The notes under the pieces: generated by a model
Told to the model about the DNA's origin: nothing
What the model saw: only the letters and a program-made list of their open reading frames with translations
The model's database searches: none
In this document: one piece after another, positions 10,408-24,900 of the stretch
How the letters are laid out: the number at the start of each line of letters is the position of its first letter
Numbering within the stretch: the first letter of the stretch is position 1
Translations under genes and position numbers: made by a program
Assembly (NCBI RefSeq): GCF_016802725.1
Contig: NC_052669.1
Span: forward strand, 10,315,770 to 10,379,769
Origin: Solenopsis invicta
Taxonomy: Eukaryota > Arthropoda > Insecta > Hymenoptera > Formicidae
Direction: 5' to 3'
DNA: 64,000 bases

Positions 10408-11397
10408 TACATACATACCACCTTAAATTCATAAATAAAAATCAATCACATACAATAACTAAAGCTTACAATTAATGTGGACGTTGATGGACATACTCAT
10501 CAACATTTCAAATACATTATCGTTGTTTTATCGAAAAAGAGCTAAAAAGTAAGGTCACTTGATTACATTTTCGATTTTGTTTCGTGTTGCGCATATTGTT
10601 TGGTTCTATTCCATGTTATGTAGCCACAAATTATGTAACAATGTATAAAGAACAAGTAAAAATTATAATAACTTAGACTTAAAGAAAAAAATACTTAAAA
10701 AAGCATTAAATATTGCATTTTTTCAGTTCCGATTTCTTCAGTTTCAAAAGGCCTGAAAAGAAAAGTCAATTAAGCTCTTTGACCATGATAATTTTGCAAA
10801 AAAACATTTAACAGCTTTGAACTGTTCTAACTTGAATATTTGAATTTATTATTCGCATTAAACTAGCAGATATAAATGATATTTTATGTTAATTGTAAGG
10901 CCAAAAGTTTCATATCAACATCCTACTGCTACGTCCTGCGGAGTAACGATTCTTTTCCTTCGCAACCAGCGGATATCCTAATTAACGCCGCCGAACAGCG
11001 ATGATCTCACTTCGATTCCAAGAATACGGTGACTCTCACAGCAATAATCAGATGTCACGAATTAAGTAGTTATAAATTCACCAATCATGGGGATTGGAGA
11101 TGACACCGTTGCTCGACGCCGAAAATACCAAAGGTAGTAAAATCAGGGAGCTGGAAGACGCACGTGTGTACCCTTTCGGATTTGAATGCTCGGCACCCAC
11201 ATAGCAATAAATTGATGAAATTTTGACATTTAATGCTTTTCGGGAGTTCAATTGTCAAACCCGCCGCTTTCTCGGGATAACAATTACCGAGGAATATAAA
11301 AAAATTGTAAAACCAAATATTGCCCGTGGGCGTATTAATGAGTAAATTGATGCACACGGCCCTTGATAGGACAAAGAGAATCATAGACGAAAAATTG

Positions 11398-11544
11398 TAT
11401 AAATAGGCGCGTTTTCCAGCGGAGCAGTTATTATAGTCTAGTCTTGATTCCTGCTCAATTCAAGTGAATCACAATTCCGTGGCATCAATTGTATGTCCGA
11501 GTTCTGTGACTCTTGGATCCGCGGTCTTTAAACTCGTACGGGGC
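11398..11544 (+). promoter_or_regulatory. Putative TATA promoter and first exon, copy A
   Basis: TATAAATA stands at 11398-11405, and an arthropod-type initiator core, CAGT, follows 28 bases later at 11425-11428, a canonical pol II spacing. About 60 bases on there is a short frame beginning ATGTCCGAGTTC and ending after 12 codons. A consensus splice donor, GTAAGT, follows at 11545. The whole arrangement is kept in copy B (TATA at 47275, donor at 47413). No downstream exon was identified. It could be an orphan first exon carried along by the duplication or part of a decayed LTR. Confidence 0.4.
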
Positions 11545-11581
11545 GTAAGTCTCGGTCAAAAAAAGTGCCATTGTGAAACTA

Positions 11582-11740
11582 CCCAAGCAGAACAACAAGT
11601 CAAAATGACATCAAAGTGATTCACAATTATGTCAAAATAACATCAAAGTGAATCATAATTGATGAATCGTCAAATCGACCAAAACTCTCTTACATAACTA
11701 ACAGGTTCTAAATAAAACTAGTACTTTTAATGATCATATA
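11582..11740. mobile_element. Partial CCAAGCAGAACA MITE, copy A
   Basis: ACCCAAGCAGAACAACAAGT followed by GTCAAAATGACATCAAAGTG matches the end and inner words of the MITE at 8437-8597, read from its other end. The second terminal repeat is missing or too decayed to see. Confidence 0.5.
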
Positions 11741-11898
11741 ATGCGTTAACGATTAACGATAAAATAATGCACTGTTTATCTCAAAATATAAGTTTCATTA
11801 AAACATTTTGTCATCATATTCGCAAAATAGGATTCTAAACTGATAATAAAATTTAAAAATGTGTGATAAGTTACACTGGACTAGACGAAATCAAACAT

Positions 11899-12240
11899 AA
11901 GGTTAGCAGATCTATGTCGGTCACAGTAATTCTTATAATACGAGAAAGTGCCAAAAAGTATTTAATTTTTACAATCTCCAACTTATTCATACTGCATGTC
12001 GCATATTCGTAGGACTTGAAACATACTCATGAAGCCAGAATATTTAATATTAATGCTTTAAAAGAAGGATTTTATAAATGCTTCTAAAGCATTAATATTA
12101 AATATTCCAGCTTTATGACTATGTTTCAAGTTCGATGAATATACAACGCGCAATTTGAATAAATTGGAAATTGTAAAAATTAAAAATTATTATTATTTAG
12201 CACTAAGAACCGCTGCGATTGACATAGGTCTACTAACCTT
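11899..12240. mobile_element. Long foldback palindrome, copy A
   Basis: AAGGTTAGCAGATCTATGTC at the left pairs with GACATAGGTCTACTAACCTT at the right, and the inner sequence continues to pair imperfectly toward a centre near 12070 (AATATTTAATATTAATGCTT against its complement). It is about 342 bases without coding capacity, consistent with a foldback MITE. Confidence 0.6.
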
Positions 12241-13676
12241 GTTCTAAAACTTGCATTTATACTCATCATTTAACTTTTACTTAAAGAACACATATCATAT
12301 TTGTTACAATACTAATTAAGATGTTTTGATTTTAATATTTTTAAACTCCATATTAATACAAGAAGAAAGATGTCGTATTACTAATCGCAAAATTTAACTA
12401 AAAATTTTATCAGAACTATTTAACGTAACATAATTATATTAAATAATAAATTTTATTGTATGTATGTATAATTATATACAATTATATATAATTATTATTA
12501 TATGGACACATTTTTTTCTATATAATTTTGTGTAATTGTATACATTTATGTATGTATAATAAATTATATATGGAAAACTTTTTAGTGAATACATTAATTT
12601 ATTTATTGTTTACATAATTTTTATATTGATAAATATTCATATTGTTTAACTGTGGACTTTGTTATAAAATATTTATTAAACATTTTTACAGAAAAGTACA
12701 TGTAGTATATATAATAAAGAGAATTCTAACAAGTTATCTCTTATATAAGAATTATGTGACAAATAATTGCAACTTATATAATATCCTATGGAATTAAATA
12801 TATATGCTAGTAAAATATTTGTTTACAAACTAATAAATTAGTGAGTTAAAACAAAATAGAAAATTGCCTCTATAATAAAAGCGGGCATATACTTTTATTT
12901 ATTTAGTTAACTGAGTAAAAAGGACGTTTTTAATGCTTTTAATGGATATTACAATTAAACCGCAAACGTTTAGACTTGCAATTTTGAGTGTTTTACAGTA
13001 CTAAATATTCCGTATAGATTGTATCTTTATTAATATTTTCAAATTGATTGATATAGAGGTATATGAGATATATGAATCTATAGTATACGTAACATGATCA
13101 TGTGAAGAGGTCAAGATTTCTTGACATCAAGCATTAAATACATAATTTACTAAATACAACATTGTTGTGTTTTCACGTGTCATTTAATGTGCGCAGTCAC
13201 GATTGCTTGACATCAGTTGTTAATTATAAGAAATTTACTTCCATTTTTTACACTCAAATAAAAGAACAGAGTAAAACATAATTTTCTGAAATTAATAACA
13301 AAGTAAAACTCAGATAAAACATGAATTAACACAATATCTATAAAATCTGCATTTTATGTGAATCAGTACCAAAGCAGCAACAAAATATTTGATAAAAAAT
13401 AAGTGCATAATATAATTATAATATTATATTAGTAACATGAATTCTAATATTGAAAAGTTTATTATAAATGACAAACAAGTAATGTACGTGGTATTGTAAA
13501 ATATACGTACTTTTATATATTTTAATATAAAGAAAAACACTAATTTTTTTTAGAAGATTTTTCTTTTTTATGGTTTACGTTTTTAATCTATAAAGAAAAG
13601 AAAGTTAAAAGAAAATAATGCGAAATTGTGAAAATGGCAACACATAAAAGAAAAAATATCAATTTATACTGTGTAT
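12241..13676. other. No gene seen; AT-rich intergenic DNA
   Basis: The stretch is very AT-rich with short TA runs. It includes the intact sequence TTAACTGAGTAAAAAGG near 12906, the empty target of the DDE transposon found in copy B. I see no supported gene. Confidence 0.6.
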
Positions 13677-13752
13677 AAATTAATATAAAACATTAACATT
13701 TTCCGTATAAATATCAATTTATACGGAAAATGTTAATGTTTTATATTAATTT
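13677..13752. repeat. Perfect 36-bp palindrome present only in copy A
   Basis: Two 36-base arms (13677-13712 and 13717-13752) are exact inverted copies, separated by four bases. The right arm contains ATTTATACGGAAAATG. Copy B has only one arm, near 54590-54625, so one arm was gained or lost after the duplication. Confidence 0.85.
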
Positions 13753-14824
13753 TTTGAAAAAAAGTATTTATTTAAACAATGCAATTATAAATAAAGGTTT
13801 AATTTATGAGGAAAGTATTTATCTAAATGTGTGCACATGGGGAGCTTAATCGAATGAATAGTTTTTGATTTATCTTGCATGCCAATTTTAAAAAAGTAAT
13901 TTAAAAAAAAAACACGTTTAAAGTTTTGGGTATGAATAATCAATAATTTTCAAATTTGATAGATAATCTGCTAAGGCAAACCCATAAAGTAAATTTTCTG
14001 TTTTTTTTTTATAGAATTCTTGTAAGGCCGCCTTCTATTTTCGACGAGCCGATCGTACGGCTTTAGTGCTGCTTCAGCTGCGGCGCTTTTACCTCGTAAT
14101 TGTTGTGTGTTGTATTGATCAGCAAATATTTTGCATTGCTGACCATTAACAAAATTTATACTGAGCATTATTTGTAAAATAAAGCTATAATCTTCATCAA
14201 AATGCCAGCAATAATAAAAGCGGCGATTTTGATTATTTTAAAGTCGCAGTTAAAATGGGACTTCATACTCCACATTGTCGAGTTGAAACTTTGGTTTGCA
14301 CTCTGCGTGTGCCATTAAAATGTATAACGTACACAAAGAAATATTCTAGCTAGAACCTAAGAGATCAACAGAAAGGACTCAACGCGCGTTTTACCTGCTT
14401 GACGCTCGACGATTGGTAATGAAACTATTTACGTTATGTTAATTCTTTGAATTTTGTTCTAAAACTCAAGGGACACATATTCTTGATGAGTTAAAGTATT
14501 AAATTATGCAAAAGAAATTGATTTTTGACCTGTTACATGTGATGCTCTCCTTAAATAAGTAAATAACGTGTAGCTTTTAGATTTAGGAGTTACGAAGATT
14601 AAGATGGAATATAAAATTTAATTATTTAAGAAATTTAGACAGATCTGACTTATACCATTATCTACTTATTTTTCTTCTCAGTTAATTATAATACTCAGAT
14701 ATATGTATATTTTTATTGTTAATCTGTATCTACAATTGCATATAATAAGAATTGTAATTTTCTTCATTTTTTAATATAATACGTCATTTTCACGTTTCTT
14801 AAAATTTAAATTGTCTTTAAATAC

Positions 14825-16298
<1,474 letters not shown>

Positions 16299-18584
16299 AA
16301 TGCTAAAGTAACAGAAGAACTTCCTTGACGTCGGTCCTACAGATCACTGCAGATTTTTTTTCGAGCAAGACCAGGCTATTGCTCTTTGTTCATTGCATAG
16401 ATCTGTCTTTGTTTTTTGATTATTTCGCCATCTGCGAAAAGTCCTATCAACTACTGTTGGCTCCATAATCCATATTGCTCTGTTTATGACAGTTCAGCTT
16501 CGCTGAGCGAAATATGCACGTGATAAAAGCACATTAACGTATCTTTTTTGTTAGGCGTTCAATCGTAATTTTGCAAGGTCAGTGTTATTCGTGCATGTTT
16601 TCTGAAGGGTGCTCTACTATCATTTTGTACGCACGAGCTACACAACTTCTGTATTAAGGTGAAGTTAACCTCAGGTGACGGCTATACGAGTGAATTTTTA
16701 ATGATTTATTAAATTTTTGTTCGATTTTCTTATAAAATTGACCTGAGCACCCTTTCTTTTTACGCGTATTTCAATTCTGAAAAAAGTTTTTGTGATTCTG
16801 TAAAGCCAATCCAAAGATATTTAATGCACTGTAAATGTCGGTAATTCGTGGTACTTTAGCATCTTTTTAAATACTGCTTATAATTTTTTCATGACGTCAG
16901 AGTCGCAACACATATTAATAGTTCTTGAACTTTATATCAGTTAAGTTTTAAACCGAAAGATCTTGCGCAATGCCTAGAGACGACTTAAAAGTGTTTACGC
17001 TTAAATTAAAGAATATATTTTGTAATACAAATTCTTTACGGTATTTAATTAATTATAAACAGATCATTGCACGAATGAAATAAAAAATATATTATTACAC
17101 ATTACTTTATATAGCAATTAATAACAAATGTTATATATGTTATAAAAATATTGTTAATTCCGTTAGGAATTGGAAATACTAATGATAAAATATTCTTTAA
17201 TTAAATGATAAATTTGATTGCGTGTTAAGGCTTGTCTATTTATTCGGCAGTCAACAGTATACACGTCTTACAGTGGCGAGAGCGTGGCAAGCACTGATCA
17301 TTAAAATTGCGAGCAGTAAAATCGATAGAGAACCTTGCCCTACTTCTATAATTTCTGCACGATCGATAAGTGGAGAAATCAATAGATTAAATATAATAAC
17401 ACGAGACAAAATGATCCTCTATGATAGAATTGTTAAATGTTAGAACTCGGAAAATAATTAAGAAGAGATAACTATATTATAGCATTCTGAACAGCACTTG
17501 AGACCAACTATTAGATTCTGTAATAAAAAATAAGGCACTCCATTTAAAAAAATTTATTTGTCCACCACGCCTTGGCGACACCATTCGAGGTCAAACCGAT
17601 ATCATCATTAGATAGATCTCAATAAACTTTAGCATAAGTATTTATTAGAGCTTTATTAATGTACGTAAAAAATTTGATTCAGTTTACAATATTATTTTTT
17701 CATTAAAGCAAATAAATATTATATGAGATTTTATTTAAAAAAGTAACATATAATTACATAATATTTTAAATTGATATAAGAGAATTATGTTTAAATTTAT
17801 AAATTAAACACAGTTACTAAAATGTAATAATAGAACAATGTATAACATTTTTAAGTTTTTGATAACACTTTAAGATATCACAGATTTTTAAAAACTAGAA
17901 TATCAGAGTATTCACAAGAATTCGTAAAATCAGCGCCAATTAACATAAGGTGTATCACAACCACAAGTTTGATGGGTAAAATATAAAAATGTTAGATCTG
18001 GAACGTTTTCTAAGCAAAATATTAATATCCGAAATATTACATATACTTGTTAGCATTGTATTGTATGCTATGAACGGTGTGATAGAAAATGTATGCTAAG
18101 ATACATTTTTTAACGCTTTTTTCCTTATGACTTCGCTTTCTGTTAACGATTGGCAATGAGAGTGTTTATAATAATATTAATTCATTGAATTTTGTTCTAA
18201 AATCTCGATGGTTATATTTTTGATGAAGGGCGGGAGTGGGGGAAGAAACTAAAATTAAATTATGCAAAAAAAATCGATTTTTGACATGTTATATGCGATT
18301 TCCTTCTTAATTAAATAAATGGAACAGCGTATAGTTTTTAGTTTCACAAGGAATTAGAGAGATTAAATAATAAAATATAAAATCTTATCATTTAAAAAAT
18401 TGAATCACGTCTAACTTATACCGTTATTTATTTTTTTCGGTTTAATTATAATGCTCACATACATGTATGTCTTTATTGTTAATAGATATCTACAAATGCA
18501 TATAATAAAAAGTGTAATTTTCTTTATTTTTGAATATTTATATATAAAACATTATTTCTTAGAATTTAAATTGTCTTTAAATAC
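16299..18584. other. Intergenic between CYP4 units 1 and 2
   Basis: No gene is supported. An open plus-strand frame of 73 codons at 17222-17443 resembles nothing I know and has no neighbouring exons. The part from about 18110 to 18584 is a diverged match to the sequence downstream of units 1 and 3 (for example GAATTTTGTTCTAAAA and the AATTATGCAAAA zone), so it is the shared 3' flank of the CYP4 repeat unit. Confidence 0.55.
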
Positions 18585-19212
18585 TTATATGTCTTTTGTA
18601 GCAATTGGAACAAATTTCAGACGACATAGATCAAGAGCACGAAGTATCATATCAATTCCAAATCGTTGGTTCTCTAAGTAATCAACAGGCTCCAAACAGA
18701 AATTATGAATGAGAGGAGCTATCATTGCCTTTAACTCCAATAAAGCAAATCGTTGACCTACAATTGTTGATACGTATTACAATCAATGTTCATATAAAAA
18801 GAAATTAAGAAATATTTACCGATGCAATTACGTGGTCCAGCACTGAATGGCAAATACGAGTAAGGATGACGATTTCGAATATTTTCAGGTAAAAATCTAT
18901 CCGGGTCAAATATTTCTGGATTTGTCCAAAAATTAGAATCTCTGTGGGTTATGTAGAAATTAAGAATCACCAATGTTCCGGCAGGTATCAAACATGTTTC
19001 TGAAAAATCATTTATTAGAATATAACGTACAAATAATATTTAAAGAAAGCACAAAAATTTGGAAAAAATGCGTGTGATGTAGAATAAACGCATATAATTG
19101 ACATGATAAGAAAGATAAAGAAAGTTAAAGTGCCAATCTCAATTGATTGGAGTGTATCAGACGTCGAATCATAAGTTGAATTTTTAAATAAAAATATGCA
19201 TGTTTTATCACA

Positions 19213-19265
<53 letters not shown>

Positions 19266-21886
19266 TATATATTAATATATTTATATATTAATATATATAT
19301 ATATATCATTTATATAAAATATATTTGTCAGTTACGTACTTAATTGTGTTTCTTCTGAAGTAATCCGTGATATGAAGTAAACACTAGGATATAAACGTAA
19401 CGCTTCTTTTATACATCTCTCTAAATACTGCAGATCTTGCAGCGATTTCATATTTAGTTTCCCTTGATTCTCTTGCATAACAGCATCAATTTCTTTTCTG
19501 ACACAATCCTGTATCATTAATGCTAATGAATGCTTTTTTACTATTCAAATATTTCATGTATACAGAAATAAAATTGAATTGTAAACAATGTGCATTTATT
19601 TTCCAAAAGTTTTTTGATTAACGTTTTTCAAATAAATAAATAAATTAAGGTAAGCGTACTCTATATGACCTAATACCCAAAATGGCTTACTTACTGTTTT
19701 TAAATAAATACATAGCAAATTGAACAATTAACGCTAATATGTCATACAGATAATCAACGTGACTTGTTTGCCACGGTCGATCAGTTTGTGTATTCTGTTG
19801 TTGACAATTAGATCAAAAATAGAATTATGTAAATTATATGTTTTCCATCTACTTATTTTATAACAAAGTTACTGTATTCTATAATTATCAAGTGATGATT
19901 ATCAATCTTCACAGTTTATTGTAACTCTGCTTGTGCTTGACAATGTATTTAATTTATATATTTGTCATGGCTTACTTATATTTAAAAAAAAAAAAAGAAA
20001 ACTAACGTAGAACTAATATCTTATGTCAATAATGAACACACATACATTAATTATAATATTTTCTTAATATTTTTATTATTTTAGATTAGAAATTTGAATC
20101 CACTTACAAAACTTTAATATATAAGTCATGATTTTAAGGCGAGAAAGTTAAGATAAATCAATTGTTTACTTAATGGATTGTTGACGCAATTCCTTATATT
20201 CTAATATGTCAATGAACATATCAATATTTTAATAAACTTTTAAACTTATAAATGTAACATTGAATCACTTTATTATCCATTTTTCTAATTTGTGTAAAAC
20301 AGAAAAACATGTAATTAGGCCACATTGAATACATACCCAATACAACAGAAATAGCATTTTTTTTAAATATTTATTGCACGTATGTAAATATTTAAAATTG
20401 TCTAACATTATAAATTAATTTTTAGAAATGGTTTGACCCTGGCCAGTTTTTAATTATGAACTCAGTAAAAAAATTGGAAAAAAAATCACAAATCAGTAGG
20501 TAGATCATATTGAATACTATTATCTCTGTTAATTAAAAATAAATGTTTAATATATTTATATAATATATTGATGACAACAATGAAATGAAGAATAATTTAG
20601 AAGAAACATTTTCTACATATTTAATAAATAAAAAAAATATATTATACTGGTACATCACCCAACACACGTACGCGAACAATAAAATATATTATTTTTATTA
20701 CTTTAAGAAAAACGCTGCGTTAAGAAAATTATTTATCTTATCTCAACATAATTCTCATTTCATGAATACCTGAATATCTTTGTGTTCAGCAAGCAATGAT
20801 AAAATAAAGCACATAGCCATCCCTGTGGTATCAAAACCCTGAAATCAAACGATTTCTTTGGTGATTTATTAGTAGAAAAAAAAATTTTACAAATACATAC
20901 CTCGAACATGAAAGTGTCGACTTCCTCTCTAATATTAAAATCAGTTAAAAGACCTTCTTGAGATGCTTTTATTAAGAGGTCCAACATAGCAAGTCGTTTT
21001 TTTTCAACTAAATCAAATTATATAAGCATGAAATTACTAATCTAATAATTTTTAATTGTTTTGTTTTTGTTAAACGGCATTCAATTAAAATTTAATTTAT
21101 ATAATAAATTATAAATTAATTTACTTAACATTAATACATTATATCGGAATGACGAAATTAGAACGTGAAAAAAAATATATATATATACAGAGTGTACTAG
21201 TAGAATCCGGACAATTTTCAAATTAAAATTTTTGCCATATATACTTGTGAGCCGGCAACTAGATAGCAATAAGCCTCATCTATTGGGAACAAAAACATAA
21301 CTTTGTCATGGCCGAGCTGGTTAAGCAGTGTCCAGAATATAATCGGAGAGCCGTGCTTGTTGAAAATCTTCACGCGGGACGTACCGTGTCCGAAATAATA
21401 AAGTTCCCCGATTATTCCGGTAGTCCAAAATCGACGATTTACGACATTATTCATCTCTATACGGCAACCAAAGGAAGAAGATTCTTATACGGCCACTTAG
21501 TGCAGTATCGGCTCTTCGATGAAAATGTGTTGGAGTAAGGAATTTTGGCCTGCTAACAACCCGGACTTTATCCGCTGAATTATTTCGTGTGCTGCGTGTT
21601 TGAGTGACACTCCAACAAGATTCGACATCCTAACGTTGCATCGCTGAAAGCCGCTATTGAGGCATCGTTCGCGATTATGATAAAGGAGTTTTTGACAAAG
21701 GCATGCACGCACTTCCGGCCCGAAATTGAAGCGGTTATTGAAGTAGAGGGGGGCCATATAGAATAAAATCGTTTTTTAAGGATGTTCTAACCCAAACATA
21801 AAAATATTTTTTATACGATTGTTATTTTCCATCAAAATAAATGGTTCTGAAGACCCACAACAGATTTGTCCAAATTCTACTGGTAC

Positions 21887-21946
<60 letters not shown>

Positions 21947-24900
21947 TATATATAAAATAATTTTTAATATACGACATTCAAATGTAATTATTTCAGAATA
22001 TACATACTTCCAATAGTTTCTGTTTCATTTGGCACTACATCTTCGTTAAGGTTTTTTAAGTGTTGTCCATTGGTGCGTTTATGATAGTCTTTCCTTTTTG
22101 CTATAACCTACATCCAATATCAATTTATATTTTATTGTTTGTGTTAATGTTGAAGTTGTGTTTGTCAACATTTACGAATTGTCTCATTATTTCTTTATAT
22201 GAAAATCGAGATCTTTATCCTATTGAAAAATAACCAAGTGGAAATCCACGTAACAAATCCATGTTGGATTATTATATGATTTTTTATAGAAATATAAGCA
22301 GAAAATCCAGATTTAATCTAGTAATGTAAATTTTATTCTAATAGTATACATAGTATATAAACAGTTTCCAATAAATAATTTAGGTGTTGATTCAAGACAA
22401 AAAATGGATTTTTTTTTAATAGCTTCGTTTAGAGTTTAAATTTTTCGTTTAGTAGTAAGTCGAAATTGGGATAGAAACTTCTAATTCAAAATTTCATTTT
22501 TATTCATTTCTCGAAATATTAATTAAAAGTTATGAAACACCCTGTATCCACATGATTTACCACATAGGACCTAAACTTTTATTCCAAATTTTTATCGATA
22601 ATCATGTGAAATCTGATATGTAGATTACTCATATAGATTTTGAATATTCTGTATGGGTTTTTACATAGAATTTCACATACTACAATGACAAATTTCCGTA
22701 TAAATTTTGAATATCTTATTTGGATTTTCATGGGTTTCCATGATAATCCACCTGGAAATTTTCAACAGGATAACTTTGGTATCTTTTTTTTTTTAGTAAT
22801 TTTATGTCATAATATATTCATAGAAATTATGAAAAAAGATTTTGGCATACCTTCTCAGTAAATCCGTGCAATATTTTCAGGAGCTTTTTTTGCTCTCTAC
22901 CTTTTGATGTTAATGAAAATATCCAGTCATACTTCAACCACGGTCTCGTTCCTCTAAATGGTACATATAATTGTATATTATATACATCTCTAGTCCTTAG
23001 CTTTTGTCAGAGCGTTGTGACCCCTCAATGTATTTCTGTGGCATGCACTTTTTACACTTTACACAGAAATACGAGACCTACAGTTTAAACGCTGCGCGCC
23101 GGTTTCGAACGGCCTAATTTAGAGAGGTCTCTTGGTAAGATATACTCAGTGATTTGATATTGTCTTCCGAAAGGTAACAATCGAATAAAATCAGATGTTT
23201 CTAATATTATATACATATATGCATTTAAAACGTTAGTATTATTTTGTAAAAAATTCCATAAAGATAAGAATGTAATCATATATTAATAAGTAACTTCAAA
23301 GAATTGCGTAATTATACTTATGAGAAATTAAAATAAAAGGTATTCTAAAGAATACATGCGGAACTTTCAATAAACATTCAACTAATCTATGTTAAATAAT
23401 TTTATCTCAAAGATGATATGTCTTTAGTTTTCATATAGTTTTTAGTAAATTATTTTGTAATAATATTCCAGCGTTTAATAAAATTATTAATCAATCTATA
23501 TATGGAAGTGAGTAACGATCCTGATATTTAGACTGTTGATTGTCGGCTTCAATAATGTTTTACATTAAATATAATTATTTATTATCGCGTGTTTATTTTA
23601 TATTAATTTATATCTAACGATAGACCTAGGTATATTACAATAATTAATGATAAATTACCTATAAAATAGAAGTTCACCCATTCGATGAACCGCTTTTCGA
23701 TACTCCTGTTGAAATGAACCCATTTCTTGCAGAGAAGTTCCCATAGCAGTTTCTGAAAAAAATTATATTATTATAGCGTAATAACACACTTAAAAAATAT
23801 TTTTACAAAAATTAAATAACTTTAATTTATATTAATAATCATATTTTGTATAAAAAGAAATTAGACCGTCTCTTATATTATTTATTACAAAATGTATGTA
23901 TAGATATAAACAAGATATGATACCACATATTGCATTTAGTGTATATTCACTAATAAATGGTACTAAATCTTTTGTAATAGTGCCGCCTGCATTTTTCAAA
24001 GATCTGGTCATGCTCTCGCCCTCCTCGATTAAAATCTCAACAAACTGCTGTAATATATTAAAATGGAATGCGGGAGTTAATATTTTTCGCCGTAAATGCC
24101 ATTTAGAGCCTAAAAAAAATAAATACTCTTATAATAATGCTAGAAGACAAGATGATATTATATATGGGCTTTGTAAATTTTATAGCTACACGTAATATCT
24201 TTATTATTAAGAGGCGGATACTATTACCATAAGATTGCATTTATACTCGAGTGATTTCTTTAGTTATATAATTTTGTGTTCGACTGTACACACTTCGAGT
24301 AATGCAAAGTTAAACAATAACATGACATTTTGCTAATGTGGACTTATGCGTATTTACGTCACAACAAATTTAATATAGTCTCTTATTCAAAGTTTTCATG
24401 TGCAAGTAATCATTCGATAAATTTATCGTAGTTTTACGTGCTACAGTTTACATGTATTATAAATTTTCAGTAGGGTAAACCGAAACTAGTTGAGCCACTT
24501 TTTCTTTAAACTGATGTAACTTTTATAATCTTATTGATTTACTGCAATGATCAAGCTGATCCATGTCTCATATTATTGTTGTTTCAAGATTGTGCTGACG
24601 TAACTCGAATTGTGTTTAACGTATTTACTTTTTATATTAATTTTTTTTTCTCAACGATCATCTCTATGTGATCTGACAAAAAAAAACTGTGATCACTGAT
24701 AACCTTGCATTAAAAGTGTGACTTATATGAGCGCGGCGTGGCATTGTCGCAAGAATGTTGATATCCGATTTAGAATTTGTGAGTATTCGGAAACATTATC
24801 AGAAATATTATTAAAGATATAATTTTACATTTGTTTAACATTAAAGAACAAGTCTAAAATGATATCTCTAATGTTTCTTAACGCACTCCTCTAAAGTAAC

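Larger units (their letters stand above)
5762..10426. mobile_element. Possible TTAA-bounded composite element, copy A
   Basis: The left end reads TTAAGGGGGCATATACACCT at 5762. The right end, read on the minus strand from 10426, is TTAAGGTGGTATGTATGTA, then the mariner, then TACACCTAGAAAG. With the mariner removed the two ends are imperfect inverted repeats bounded by TTAA, as in piggyBac- or Kolobok-type elements. No transposase of its own is visible. Inside lie a CCCAGTAAGCAA element, a GTCAAAGTGAC-type MITE and a second inverted pair (GCTGCGTTCGGAAA at 6222, its near complement ending at 8133). It may simply be a pile of nested MITEs. Confidence 0.35.

Noticed and set aside
11085..11384. 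99-codon minus-strand frame, also present in copy B at 46965-47261
   Set aside because: It lies antisense to and directly upstream of the putative TATA promoter, has no family motif, and its C-terminus differs between copies through indels.
17222..17443. 73-codon plus-strand frame near CYP4 unit 1
   Set aside because: No recognisable domain and no splice context; the complementary strand also has a hydrophobic frame, so neither can be supported.
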